From CAYPTB01 sp964413535 (lineage in GTDB: Bacteria > Planctomycetota > UBA1135 > GCA-002686595), in assembly GCA_964413535.1 (NCBI GenBank), contig CAYPTB010000036.1, positions 1 through 64,000 of the forward strand: a stretch of DNA of 64,000 bases, in the 5' to 3' direction. Position 1 is the first letter of the stretch, and every line of letters begins with the position of its first letter. Position numbers and translations under genes: made by a program. Shown one piece after another: positions 44,824 to 53,728 of this stretch. Under the pieces are notes generated by a model. It saw only the letters and a list, made by a program, of their open reading frames with translations. It did not search any database and was not told where the DNA came from.

Positions 44824-45807
44824 TCAGTCGCCGCCTTCCAAGCGTTCGACTGAGACGCGCGAGGTTGAAGTCGTCGGGATCAACCCGATTCCGAGCGGAC
44901 CCTCCATGTCACAGGCGATCATGACATCGAGGCTGTAGCTAAGTGGCAGACCATCCATTCGCGAGACTAAAGCACGCCCCAAAACCGAGGCGTCGTGCAC
45001 GGTCAGCGATTGAACGAAAAATCGGTTCTCGCCGGACGCCTCGCTAGTGTGCTCCGAGTTTGCGAGTGCGCCTTCGGTCATTGCGGCGGCGAAGCTCCAC
45101 CCGACATGGTTGTCGTCGAGCGAACGCATTTTCTCCACCGGGAGAAAGCCAATCGAGTGGTCCAGAATCTGGATCTCCCTGCGGCCTTCCCAAATGCTAC
45201 CGAGGGACACAGGTCCTTCGGGCAGGAGCGGGATAAGCTCCTGAACTTCTTGCACGTAGGAATCGTTGCTCAATGGCGTGCCCATCATCGCGAGTTGCTC
45301 GGCCGGTGTGCCTTTCAATACCTCGGCCCATCCCGCGACTTTGGTCACGCGGCCCCGTTCGGTAAGCCAGATCAGAATCCGATGGCCGACGGGCTCGGTG
45401 AGGGAGGCGATCGCACTGGCAAGGAGCACGGGAGGCTTGTCCTCCGCGCGGTCCGAGTCGAACTCGAAGGTACCGCCGAACGGAATCTGGAGCGTTCCGG
45501 CGATCCGCCCAAGTTCGAGCTCGTATACGAGAAGGCCGTCCTCCACGCTCGCGAAGCGCCAGGAGACGATCTGCGTGTACTCGTTCGTGGTCTTTACTTC
45601 GGACTCGCCGATGCGGCTTGTCACCGTTGCCGATCGGCGAACCTCGAATCTAACCACCTCGCCCTTCGGGAGGCTCAAGACCAGATCCACCTCTTGGCTC
45701 TGGTCGGCCCAGCCTGCCGCCGCCAGCACGGCGACACCCGTCGCCGCCACGATCAGAGCCCGCGACACCCGGGTGGTCGCAAGGCGACGTATATCGAGTT
45801 CGAGCAT
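44824..45807 (-). CDS. Hypothetical secreted protein, CHAT operon partner
   Basis: A 327-residue protein with a hydrophobic ALIVAATGVAVLAAAGWA signal segment and a beta-rich body (VVRFEVRRSATVTSR, VYELELGRIAGTLQIPFGG). I recognise no family with certainty; several secreted DUF proteins of planctomycetes have this look. The start is set at ATG 45807 because GAGGAGG lies six bases upstream; an ATG two codons earlier would touch that site. It is the first gene of the CHAT operon and shares its lower GC. A substrate, inhibitor or sensor for the protease are all possible; none is shown by the sequence. Confidence 0.7.
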   Translation of the reverse strand: MLELDIRRLATTRVSRALIVAATGVAVLAAAGWADQSQEVDLVLSLPKGEVVRFEVRRSATVTSRIGESEVKTTNEYTQIVSWRFASVEDGLLVYELELGRIAGTLQIPFGGTFEFDSDRAEDKPPVLLASAIASLTEPVGHRILIWLTERGRVTKVAGWAEVLKGTPAEQLAMMGTPLSNDSYVQEVQELIPLLPEGPVSLGSIWEGRREIQILDHSIGFLPVEKMRSLDDNHVGWSFAAAMTEGALANSEHTSEASGENRFFVQSLTVHDASVLGRALVSRMDGLPLSYSLDVMIACDMEGPLGIGLIPTTSTSRVSVERLEGGD

Positions 45808-45963
45808 GTCCATCCTCCTCTTCCACGACCAGTGGTTAACTAAAGCATCCTATCCGCGCACGCTCGGGTCGACCAGTTGCGGCTCCGCCGAGCCGTCAGA
45901 CCTTCCGCTTTCGATTGGGTCACGCGTGAGCAGGAAGAGGAGCCAAGGTAGTCTCGTTCGGCC

Positions 45964-47373
45964 ATGACTGGAGCAAGTGAAGACGTCCGCTACGGCGGCG
46001 TTCGGCGTGCGGAGGATCTGCCGCAGGTCGACTTCTGGGACGTGCTCTACGGGCGGCGCTCGATCCGCAAGTTCGCCCGCGATCCGGTTGCGCGCGAGCT
46101 GCTCGAGAAGCTCACCGACGCGGCGGTCATCGCCCCCACGTCGTGCAACCTGCAGATGTGGGACTTCGTCGTCGTCGACGACGACGCGATCCTGAAGGAG
46201 ATCGGCAAGCTCTCGATCCAGGTCCTGAACGCGCCCGTGTGCGTGTTCGTCTCGTACGGGCGCGAGTTCTCCGAGGACTCGTACGCGAACGTGCAGTCCG
46301 CGTCCGCCGCCATCCAGAACATGAGCCTCGCGGCGTTCGCGCTGGGTCTCGGCACGTTCTGGATCACGCAGCTCGGCGACCGCGAGCGCGTGCGCGAGAT
46401 CCTCGGCATCCCGGCCGACCGCGAGCTGTACGCGGGGCTCGCGATCGGCTGGCCCGAGGTCGTGCCGAAGCGCGCTCCGACGCGGCGCCCGAAGGAGCAC
46501 GTGCGCCACTGGAACCATTACGCCGGGCGCCACATCCCCTCGAGCCCGCGGCCCTCCGACTGGACGCTCGAGGACGTAGCCATCTACCACCGCGCGCGCG
46601 TCCTCAACGGGAACCGCTACAACAAGCCGCGCGCGTGGGAGCAGGACGCCGTGCTCGATGCCCTCGCCTTCCTGCTCGGCGCGGACCGCGGCGGCGCATG
46701 GCTCGACTTCATGCCCTTCAGCGGCGTCCTCACGATGGCCATCCGGGCGCGTTTCCCCGGCGCCATCCTGTCCGTCTGCGACCTCACCGCCGGCACGGTC
46801 GCTTTTGCGAAGAAGCGCGCGACGAAGGAAGGCGGCGCCTACCTGTGGCCCGCGGAGCTCGCCTCCGCGGTCGACCGCGGAGCGGGCGATCCGCTCCCCT
46901 CGGGAGCCTTCGACACGGCCACCTGCCTCTTCCGGCTCGAGGCGCTGCCGCCCGAGCACCGCCCCGCGGCGCTCGCCGCGCTCCACCGCGCGCTCGCGCC
47001 GGGCGGTCGGCTGGTGCTCGGCTTCTGCAACCGTCGCTCGTACCACTCGATCATGGAGCGTGCGCGCCGCGGGCGACTGGGCGGCGTCGAGTACGTGCTC
47101 GCGCCCGAACCCCACCTCGGGCCCTTCGAGAGCCTCGCGCGCCCCGAAGTCCTGCGCCTCGTCCGCGCTGCCGGGTTTCGCGAGGTGGGCCGGCGCGGCG
47201 TCAACGTCCTGCCCGATCCCAAGGAGGCCGCCTTCCGCAGTCGCAACCTGCGCGGACCCTTGGCAGCCGTGGGCAAGCTCGCGTCCGGCTTGGCGCGCGT
47301 CGCCGACGCGATCCCCGGAGCTCCTTCCACCCTCGGGCGCTTGCAGTTCCTGTGTCTCGAGAAGCCGTACTAG
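45964..47373 (+). CDS. Nitroreductase-methyltransferase fusion protein
   Basis: The 469-residue protein joins two domains. Residues about 20-190 are a nitroreductase-like flavin fold (YGRRSIRKFA, APTSCNLQMWDFVVV, AIQNMSLAAFALGLGTFWI). Residues about 225-465 resemble a class I SAM methyltransferase: WLDFMPFSGVLTMAIRARFPG in place of the canonical glycine-rich loop, then LHRALAPGGRLVLGFCN. The loop is atypical, so SAM binding is not certain. It is intact, with no stop at the junction. The next gene starts 22 bases inside it. It may couple an FMN redox step to methylation of a glycan or lipid; that is inference. Confidence 0.75.
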   Translation: MTGASEDVRYGGVRRAEDLPQVDFWDVLYGRRSIRKFARDPVARELLEKLTDAAVIAPTSCNLQMWDFVVVDDDAILKEIGKLSIQVLNAPVCVFVSYGREFSEDSYANVQSASAAIQNMSLAAFALGLGTFWITQLGDRERVREILGIPADRELYAGLAIGWPEVVPKRAPTRRPKEHVRHWNHYAGRHIPSSPRPSDWTLEDVAIYHRARVLNGNRYNKPRAWEQDAVLDALAFLLGADRGGAWLDFMPFSGVLTMAIRARFPGAILSVCDLTAGTVAFAKKRATKEGGAYLWPAELASAVDRGAGDPLPSGAFDTATCLFRLEALPPEHRPAALAALHRALAPGGRLVLGFCNRRSYHSIMERARRGRLGGVEYVLAPEPHLGPFESLARPEVLRLVRAAGFREVGRRGVNVLPDPKEAAFRSRNLRGPLAAVGKLASGLARVADAIPGAPSTLGRLQFLCLEKPY

Positions 47374-49127
47374 ACCTCCTCGCGGGGGCCGCGCGCTACC
47401 TGGACGGGCTCGCGGACGCGGCGGGAGTGCGCACCTGTCCCGCGCACGGCGTGGAGCACCTCGGCAAGAGCGCGTACCGCATCCACATGGGGCTCGCGCT
47501 GCACGCGACACGCGGCGAGCCGCTCGACCCGGTGCGGCACACGGCCCTGCGGCTCGCGCGCACCTGTCGCAAGTACCCCCACCCCGAAGCGCGGGCGCAC
47601 CTCTTCTTCGAGCGCTGGCCGGACCCCTGGAACTGCTCGAACCACCTGATCGATTCCGGCGCCATCTGCGACGCGCTCGGCAAGCTCCTGATCGAGGCGC
47701 CCGATCTCCTCGAGGGCGGCGAGCGCGAGCTCGTGCGCGACGCGCTCGAGCGCTCGGCCACCACGTACCTGTGGGCTGCCGCGCTCGACAAGCCCGTGCC
47801 GGCGCAGTGCCTGTGGGGCGCGCTCGGCATGGCGCGGGCGGCGGTCGCCCTGGGGCGCTCCGACCTCGCGGACCGGGCGCGCGCCGCGCTGACGCGCGCC
47901 TACGAGAGCCTGCGCCCGGACGGCTCGTGGAGCTACTACACGGCGATCGGTCCAGGCGCCGGCGAGCCGGGATCCGAGGACGCGAGCGCCTTCTATCACT
48001 CGCGCTGCATCGGCTTCGCGCTCGAGATCCTGACGCTCGTGGGTGACGACGCGCGCGCCGAGCCGCATCGCACGCGGCTCACTCGCGCGCTCGCGTTCCT
48101 CCTCGCGCTGCATCGCGCCGACGGGCGGAAGTGCCGCGCCTGGGAGGCGAAGCTGTGGTACTTCGAGGGCGCTGTCGAGACGGCTTCGCTCTCGTTCGAC
48201 GTGCACGCGCTGCTCCTCGCCGAACGCGTGTTCGGCGGCGGCATCTTCGCGGCACGCGCAGAGCGGAGCCTCGCGCTGCTCTTCGACGCGCGCGCAGCCG
48301 ACGGAAGCATCACGAGCGGCGCACCGCGCGCCTTCCAGTGCCGATCGTTCTGGACGGCGCACACGGGCCTCCTGACGTCGGTCCTGAACGAGCTCGGAGA
48401 TCCCGACGAGCCGCCGCGGGCCGGCGCGAGCGCGGGAGCGGTCCGCGGCGCGCTGTTCGCGGACGCCGGCCTCGCGCGGCTCGAGACGCGGGAGCGCGTC
48501 GTGCTCGTGCGCGGTCGGCGACCGGGTCCGAGCCCCGGATTCGGCGGACTGTGCGGAGGAGGTGCGCTCGTCTCCCACGGGGTAGCCGGCGCCGAGTCCG
48601 ACCGCGCGGAGTTCACGCCGCTCGCCGCCGACCGGGCGGGCGAGTTCGTCGTCCCCGGCGCGCTGCGGCGGCTCCCGCTGCGGCCCGGCGGCGTGCGCTG
48701 GCTCGTCTTCTCGCGCTGGCGCTGGCGTTGCGAGCTGCGCGCGAGAGGCTTGCGCGCTGCGCTCGGCCTCGTGCGAGGCACGCTCCGCGAGCTGCGTCTG
48801 TGGTGGGGAGCCGCCGCGGCGAGCCACTTTGCGGGCGACGTCGAGCTCGACCTCGATCCGGCGGGCGAGGTGATCACGGCGCGCGGGACGCTCGCCGCCG
48901 TCGACGGCACGCTCTTGCCCGGAACGCGCACCACGCGTCGCTATCGCCTCCTGCCGGAAGGGCTCCTCGTCTCCGATCTCTTGGAGAGCGAGCTCCCGCT
49001 CGCGCGCGTCCTCTACCGCCTTCCAATCGGTGCGACGGATCTGCGTGTGGACGATCGCCCCGAGAACGGCGCGCTCGTCGAGCGCCGCGGCGCCCGGAGA
49101 CTGCAGATCGACTACCGCTCGCCCTGA
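47352..49127 (+). CDS. Hypothetical protein, possible alpha/alpha-toroid glycan enzyme
   Basis: A 591-residue protein. The GTG start at 47352 overlaps the fusion gene by 22 bases; later GTG codons are possible. The first 350 or so residues are helical, with repeats such as ALGMARAAVALGRSDLADRA and FALEILTLVGDDARAEPHR, suggesting an alpha/alpha toroid. The last 200 or so residues are beta-rich and end LQIDYRSP. That two-part layout resembles heparinase II/III-like lyases, but I see no sure catalytic motif. It is convergent with the GT2 gene, 28 bases apart. Role in glycan modification is inferred from place only. Confidence 0.6.
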   Translation: MSREAVLDLLAGAARYLDGLADAAGVRTCPAHGVEHLGKSAYRIHMGLALHATRGEPLDPVRHTALRLARTCRKYPHPEARAHLFFERWPDPWNCSNHLIDSGAICDALGKLLIEAPDLLEGGERELVRDALERSATTYLWAAALDKPVPAQCLWGALGMARAAVALGRSDLADRARAALTRAYESLRPDGSWSYYTAIGPGAGEPGSEDASAFYHSRCIGFALEILTLVGDDARAEPHRTRLTRALAFLLALHRADGRKCRAWEAKLWYFEGAVETASLSFDVHALLLAERVFGGGIFAARAERSLALLFDARAADGSITSGAPRAFQCRSFWTAHTGLLTSVLNELGDPDEPPRAGASAGAVRGALFADAGLARLETRERVVLVRGRRPGPSPGFGGLCGGGALVSHGVAGAESDRAEFTPLAADRAGEFVVPGALRRLPLRPGGVRWLVFSRWRWRCELRARGLRAALGLVRGTLRELRLWWGAAAASHFAGDVELDLDPAGEVITARGTLAAVDGTLLPGTRTTRRYRLLPEGLLVSDLLESELPLARVLYRLPIGATDLRVDDRPENGALVERRGARRLQIDYRSP

Positions 49128-49155
49128 CGGGGGCGGCCCGAAGGTGGAGCGCGGG

Positions 49156-49953
49156 TCACGACGTGCGCGTCGGCGGCGACAGCGCCACGTCGAGGCGCGT
49201 CTCGCGCACCGACGCGCGCCAGGCGCGCAACGCGCCGCCGAAGCGGTGGCGCCAGAGGCCCTTCAGGAACTCCCAGCAGGTGGTAGCGCGGACGTGCGAG
49301 AGCCCGTTTCCGCGCATGCGCGAGAACACGTTCATCTCGAGCACGCGCACGCCCAGGTAGCGGCACTTGATCATGATCTCCGGGTCGAGGAACCACTGGC
49401 GACTCTCGAGGCGCAGAAGGTCGAGCACCTCGCGCCGCGTGATCTTCGGCACGCCGTTGACGTCGATCGAGCCGATGCCCGGCCAGAGCAGGAGCACCAG
49501 GGCGTTGTAGACGATCGACGTGAGCTTGCGGCGCACGCCGTCCATGCGGAAGCGCCGGCGGACCTTGCCCAGCACGGGACCGCGCGTCTGCTCGAGCGCT
49601 TCGAAGAGCTTCACGACGTCGTCCGCGTCGACTTGGCCGTCGGCGCAGATCGTTCCGACCCACGGCGCTCGCGCGAGGGGCAGGCCCTCGAGGATGCCGT
49701 TCCCGTAACCGACGTTGCGCTCGATGCGGTGGCGCCGAACCACGCGCCCCTCGCGCACGAAACCTTCGATGATCTCGCCCGTGCGGTCGCTCGAGCCGTT
49801 GTCGACCACCACGAGCTCCAGGGCGTGTCCGGCCGCCTCGAAGGCATCGAGGAGCGCGGGAATCGTCCAGCCAATGACCTCCTCCTCGTTGTAGCAGGGC
49901 ATCACGAGCGAGAGGTCGAAGGCGCTCTCGTCCGGCGCCGCGCCGCTCTTCAC
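49156..49953 (-). CDS. GT2 family glycosyltransferase
   Basis: A 265-residue GT-A enzyme with LSLVMPCYNEEEVIG at the start, VVVDNGSSDRTGEII, and CADGQVDADDV supplying the acidic metal-binding motif. A hydrophobic region (IVYNALVLLLWPGIG) suggests membrane association, as in polyprenyl-phosphate glycosyltransferases. The GTG start 49953 overlaps the stop of the preceding GT2 gene (GTGA). It probably forms a lipid-linked sugar used by the GT39-like enzymes. Confidence 0.83.
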   Translation of the reverse strand: MKSGAAPDESAFDLSLVMPCYNEEEVIGWTIPALLDAFEAAGHALELVVVDNGSSDRTGEIIEGFVREGRVVRRHRIERNVGYGNGILEGLPLARAPWVGTICADGQVDADDVVKLFEALEQTRGPVLGKVRRRFRMDGVRRKLTSIVYNALVLLLWPGIGSIDVNGVPKITRREVLDLLRLESRQWFLDPEIMIKCRYLGVRVLEMNVFSRMRGNGLSHVRATTCWEFLKGLWRHRFGGALRAWRASVRETRLDVALSPPTRTS

Positions 49954-50717
49954 GCCACCGGCTCCTTGCGGCGCGTGGGAGCGTAGGCGCGGAACGCGTG
50001 GCTCCACAGGTACTGGCGCAGGCGCACGACGCCCTTGATGTCCTCCCAGGCCGTGGGAACGATCTTGACGCGACTGTCGTCGTCGTCGACCCAGGTCACA
50101 GGGACGTCCCTTACGCGGTAGCCGCGCTTCTCGGCCAGGACCAGGAGCTCCGTGTCGAAGAACCAGGCCTGGTCCTTCACCTCGGGAACGATCTCGTCCA
50201 CGACGCGCCGGCTGACGGCCTTGAATCCGCATTGCGCGTCGGTGAAATCCGTGAACAAGAGCGCCTTCACGAACAGGTTGTAGCAACGGGAGATGAATTC
50301 GCGCTTGAAACCGCGGGTGGTCCGCGACTCGGGCGACAGGCGCGAGCCGACCGCGATGTCGTAGCCGTCGTCCCAGATGGCGCGGCAAAGTCGCTCGAGG
50401 GCCCAGAGCTCCGTGGAGATGTCCACGTCGGTGTAGGCCACGATGTCGGCTCGGCTCTTCGTCCACGCGACGCGCAGGGCGCGCCCGCGCCCGCGCTCGC
50501 CGAGGAGGATGCACGAGACGTCGTCGTGGCGTTCGGAGAGCTTGCGCGCGATGTCGATCGTCCCGTCCTTGGACCCGTTCTCGGCGATCACGATGCGCCA
50601 GGGATACGGGAAGTTCGCGCCCAGGAAGGCGCGGATCGTCTCGATGCTCCGTTCGAGGACGTGAGCCTCGTTGAGGACGGGAACCACCAGGTCGACCTGC
50701 GGAGCGGGACGGCTCAT
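49950..50717 (-). CDS. GT2 family glycosyltransferase, polyprenyl-phosphate sugar synthase-like
   Basis: This 255-residue enzyme resembles dolichyl-phosphate mannose/glucose synthases: VDLVVPVLNEAHVLERSI, RIVIAENGSKDGTIDIA, ADIVAYTDVDIST, DAQCGFKAVSRRVV and DVPVTWVDDDDSRV are family blocks. It lacks C-terminal membrane helices. It is 39 bases after the large membrane protein and overlaps the following GT2. It would charge a polyprenyl phosphate with a sugar for GT-C enzymes encoded in this locus. Confidence 0.85.
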   Translation of the reverse strand: MSRPAPQVDLVVPVLNEAHVLERSIETIRAFLGANFPYPWRIVIAENGSKDGTIDIARKLSERHDDVSCILLGERGRGRALRVAWTKSRADIVAYTDVDISTELWALERLCRAIWDDGYDIAVGSRLSPESRTTRGFKREFISRCYNLFVKALLFTDFTDAQCGFKAVSRRVVDEIVPEVKDQAWFFDTELLVLAEKRGYRVRDVPVTWVDDDDSRVKIVPTAWEDIKGVVRLRQYLWSHAFRAYAPTRRKEPVA

Positions 50718-50756
50718 GTCGGTGGATGGGGCGCTTTCGTCCGCGGCCGGCGTAGT

Positions 50757-52427
50757 CTACTCCGCGATCGAAGCTCGATCGGGCCCTACTACATCGGCAC
50801 GGCGCGCGAGAAGCTTTCGGGCCGCCCGCTCGCCGCGGGGCGCGAAGAGCCGCCAGATGGCGAGGCACAGCCCGAGGGTCGCGGCGAGGAGCAGCCAGGC
50901 CGCGAGCGGGTGCTCGAACCAGGCTTCTCCGGGCGTGATCCCGCCCACCCGCGTGAGCCAGGGGAACTGGACGCCTCCGCGCGCGAAGAAGCGCTCCCAA
51001 CTCCCCGATACGGCGTTGGTCGTCCCCGCGCGCCAGTCCTCGATCAGGGGCACGGTGAAACGCACCATCGAAAGGACGACGACCTGGAGCGCCGAAGCGA
51101 CGACGAGCCCCACGCGCCAGCGGTCCGGAAGGCGCACGAGGACGTCGCAAGCCGCCAGGAATGCGAAGGGCACGACGGGCAAGAGATAGCGGAAGCCCGT
51201 GTTCCACTGCATGAGCGAGTAGCGGTTCATGCTGCAGAACAGCATGAAGGCCGTGACGAACAACGCCGCGAGCGCGCGCGCGCGGCGCGGGAAGAGCAGT
51301 CGGCCCCCGAGGAGCGCCGACGGTACGAGCCCGAGCAGCAGGATCGGTCCGAAGGGATAGAGGCCCCAGTCGAGGTCCACCAGGTTGCGCCAGAACACCT
51401 CGAGATTGGGCGCCGTCAATCCCCGCCAGCCGTGCTCGGTGAAGTTGACGTCCGGCATGTGGAACTGGCCCGGATACCAGGGGGTGCCGTACATCGCCCA
51501 CTGCGAGCCGAGCAGGAACAGGACCGGCGGGACGCTGCCGGCGACAAAGGAGAGCGACTCCCGGAACGCACCGAGCCAACCGGCGCGCGGGATGCGCTCG
51601 AAGAAGAGCCACGCGTAGAACACGAGGAGCGGGATCACGCCCGCATAGTCCAGTGCGAAGCACGAGCCGCCGAAGAAGCCCGCCGCGCAGCGACGCATCA
51701 CGCTCGCGGGCTCGCGCTCACCGTCCTGCCTCCACACGAGGTAGAAGCAGGCGAAGGCCGCCTGAGCCAGGAACATGTTGTGCACGAGGTGCGCGGTGCG
51801 GTAGAGGATCGGGGTCGCGAAACCGAAGGCCAGCGCGAGGAAGACGGCCTGGGAACGCGACGCACCGCGGCGCAGGAGGAGCCGGTACATGAAGGCCAGC
51901 CACAGCGCCGAGAGCGGCGCCATGAGGAACACGCTCGTGACGACGGTGGCGGCTCCGAAGCGCAGGTGATATCCGGCGCGAACCATGCGATCGACGGCGG
52001 CGCCCGACACCGAGTGCTCCGTCTCGTACTGGACCCGGGCGAGTCCCTCGTCATCCGCCGGCACCGTCTGCTTCGCTCGCGTCCAGTCCTCGATCCGCTG
52101 CAGCAGCGGTTCGAAGACGAAGAGCGGAACGGCGGCGACGAGCGAGCCCAAGAGGTTGTTCCCGCTGTACCAGTGCCCGTCCCCGTAGGGCTCCTTGGTG
52201 TGGGGGAAGAGGTCGGAATGGAGTGCGTGCACGCTGCCGTCGGGGTCCTCGACGACGTAGGCGTCACACACCCAGTCCCCGCGCTCGATGAGCGCGAAGG
52301 CGGGGTAGTGCTCGCGCACCACGTTCGTCGCGAAGTGGAGCGAGAAGAGGATCCAAGCGACGAGGAACAGCCGGATCTGATCCCGGGTCGACTGCTCCGC
52401 CCACCTCGACCCTTTCATGACTTGCAT
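50757..52427 (-). CDS. Polytopic membrane glycosyltransferase-like protein
   Basis: A 556-residue protein with about ten hydrophobic helices. Near the N-terminus is a long extracytoplasmic loop with acidic and histidine residues (ERGDWVCDAYVVEDPDG, HSDLFPHTKEPYGDGHWY), where GT-C enzymes hold their active site, and a later loop with YGTPWYPGQFHMP. It is more distant from GT39 than the other three. The start is uncertain: ATG 52427 and ATG 52418 are both plausible, and a GTG at 52484 is in frame without a ribosome site. It lies between the sugar transferase and two GT2 genes. Confidence 0.68.
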   Translation of the reverse strand: MQVMKGSRWAEQSTRDQIRLFLVAWILFSLHFATNVVREHYPAFALIERGDWVCDAYVVEDPDGSVHALHSDLFPHTKEPYGDGHWYSGNNLLGSLVAAVPLFVFEPLLQRIEDWTRAKQTVPADDEGLARVQYETEHSVSGAAVDRMVRAGYHLRFGAATVVTSVFLMAPLSALWLAFMYRLLLRRGASRSQAVFLALAFGFATPILYRTAHLVHNMFLAQAAFACFYLVWRQDGEREPASVMRRCAAGFFGGSCFALDYAGVIPLLVFYAWLFFERIPRAGWLGAFRESLSFVAGSVPPVLFLLGSQWAMYGTPWYPGQFHMPDVNFTEHGWRGLTAPNLEVFWRNLVDLDWGLYPFGPILLLGLVPSALLGGRLLFPRRARALAALFVTAFMLFCSMNRYSLMQWNTGFRYLLPVVPFAFLAACDVLVRLPDRWRVGLVVASALQVVVLSMVRFTVPLIEDWRAGTTNAVSGSWERFFARGGVQFPWLTRVGGITPGEAWFEHPLAAWLLLAATLGLCLAIWRLFAPRGERAARKLLARRADVVGPDRASIAE

Positions 52428-52613
52428 GGGCAGCCGAATGCCGATGTCCCCAGGATAATCGGCGCGAGAGCGAGTCGAGCCCACGTCTTGCGCGCACGAG
52501 GCCGCGAACTCGTGCTCCGGCGCACTCTTCCATCCGAGGCAGTCCGTTTCAACGGCGACTCTCGCGGACGATGCCAGACGAACCCCGGTCGCGTCGAGCG
52601 CGGAAAGCCGAAC

Positions 52614-53438
52614 CTAGTCGTCGGACGGCACGAGCTCGGGGAGTTTCACGCTCGCCCTCGGATCCCCATCGTTCCAGCGCCAGCCGCGTCCGCGGAGCAT
52701 CCAGACGACCGTGCGCAGGATCACCTCGAGGTCGACCGACAGAGATTGTTGCCGCCGATACCAATCGGCGACTCGAAATTTCTCGCGGTACGCCTCCACG
52801 TCGTGGCCCGTGTAGCCCTGGGTGACCTGTGCCCAGCCCGTGATCCCCGGCCGGACCGCGAGCCTCGTCGTGAAGCCGGGAACGTGCTCATTGGCCCACT
52901 CCTCGATCTCCGTCATCTCGGGGCGGGGTCCGACGAAAGCCATGTCGCCGCGCAAGACGTTCAGGAGCTGCGGCAACTCGTCCAAGTGCGTGTTGCGCAG
53001 GAAGCGGCCGAAGCGCGTGACCCGCAGCTCTTCCGCTCCCCCGCCCCAGGAGGCGAAGGCGGTGGCCCTCACCTCGCGCATGGTCCTGAACTTGACCATC
53101 GCGAAGGGCCGTCCCCGGTACCCGATGCGCGTCTGGACGAAGAAGATCCGATCCAGGCGGCGGAACACGAGCCAGTTCCCGAGTGCAACGATTCCCCCCA
53201 CGGCGAGAGCGGGAAGACAGAACACGGCGAGTAGCCCGAGGTCGAGAACGCGCCGACCGACCCCGGCGTAGATTCCACTCGGAGCGAGGCTCTCCCAGTC
53301 CTCCTCGTCGAGCCGGGCCGGGAGATCGAGGGCAACGTCGCTTTGCTCGAGACCCGGAACTCCCGTGCGGGGGAGCGCCAGCGGCCTGCGCGGACGGGGG
53401 CGGATCGGCTCGAGGGCCGCCGGGATGGGTGAACTCAT
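52614..53438 (-). CDS. Initiating phosphoglycosyl transferase (PglC/WcaJ-type sugar transferase)
   Basis: A 274-residue bacterial sugar transferase that puts the first phosphosugar on undecaprenyl phosphate. It has one hydrophobic re-entrant segment (LDLGLLAVFCLPALAVGGI), then FFVQTRIGYRGRPFAMVKFRTM-like core motifs, HLDELPQLLNVLRGDMAFVG followed by PRPE, and RPGITGWAQV. The single membrane segment marks it as the short monotopic PglC form. Unusually, KFRTM and RFGRF are separated by a 20-residue insert with WGGGAEELR. It starts at ATG 53438 and heads the minus-strand glycan set. Confidence 0.87.
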   Translation of the reverse strand: MSSPIPAALEPIRPRPRRPLALPRTGVPGLEQSDVALDLPARLDEEDWESLAPSGIYAGVGRRVLDLGLLAVFCLPALAVGGIVALGNWLVFRRLDRIFFVQTRIGYRGRPFAMVKFRTMREVRATAFASWGGGAEELRVTRFGRFLRNTHLDELPQLLNVLRGDMAFVGPRPEMTEIEEWANEHVPGFTTRLAVRPGITGWAQVTQGYTGHDVEAYREKFRVADWYRRQQSLSVDLEVILRTVVWMLRGRGWRWNDGDPRASVKLPELVPSDD

Positions 53439-53675
53439 GCGCTCGACGATGCCGAACGACGCCCTTCGGCTTCCAGGCGTCGCGCCCGGGGCTATCGAGC
53501 AGCGGGTCGGACATCCTTGAGAGTCCAATCCCGCCACGTTCGGCTGGTGCCGAAGACGAGAGCTTCGAAGTCGCGTAAATGAGGAAACGGCCCCGGGGCG
53601 AGCGCAAGCAGGGCGAAAAAAAGAACCCCTCGCCGAGGCGCTCACCGCGGACCCGCGGCACCCGGTGATCCGCGC

Positions 53676-53722
53676 AAAAAAAAAGCACCCGGCTCCGGCG
53701 TCTCGACGCCGGAGCCGGGTGC
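53676..53722 (-). terminator. Canonical intrinsic terminator of the PKD-paralogue gene
   Basis: Read on the minus strand, a 16-bp perfect stem (53707-53722 with 53685-53700, GCACCCGGCTCCGGCG and its complement) with a six-base loop is followed by nine T (53676-53684). It starts seven bases after the stop codon at 53729. This is the clearest rho-independent terminator in the window. Confidence 0.9.
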
Positions 53723-53728
53723 GCAAGA

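Noticed and set aside
49998..53234. Plus-strand open frame of about 1078 codons
   Set aside because: Antisense to GT2, membrane glycosyltransferase-like and sugar transferase genes with clear motifs; its own translation has no recognisable fold.
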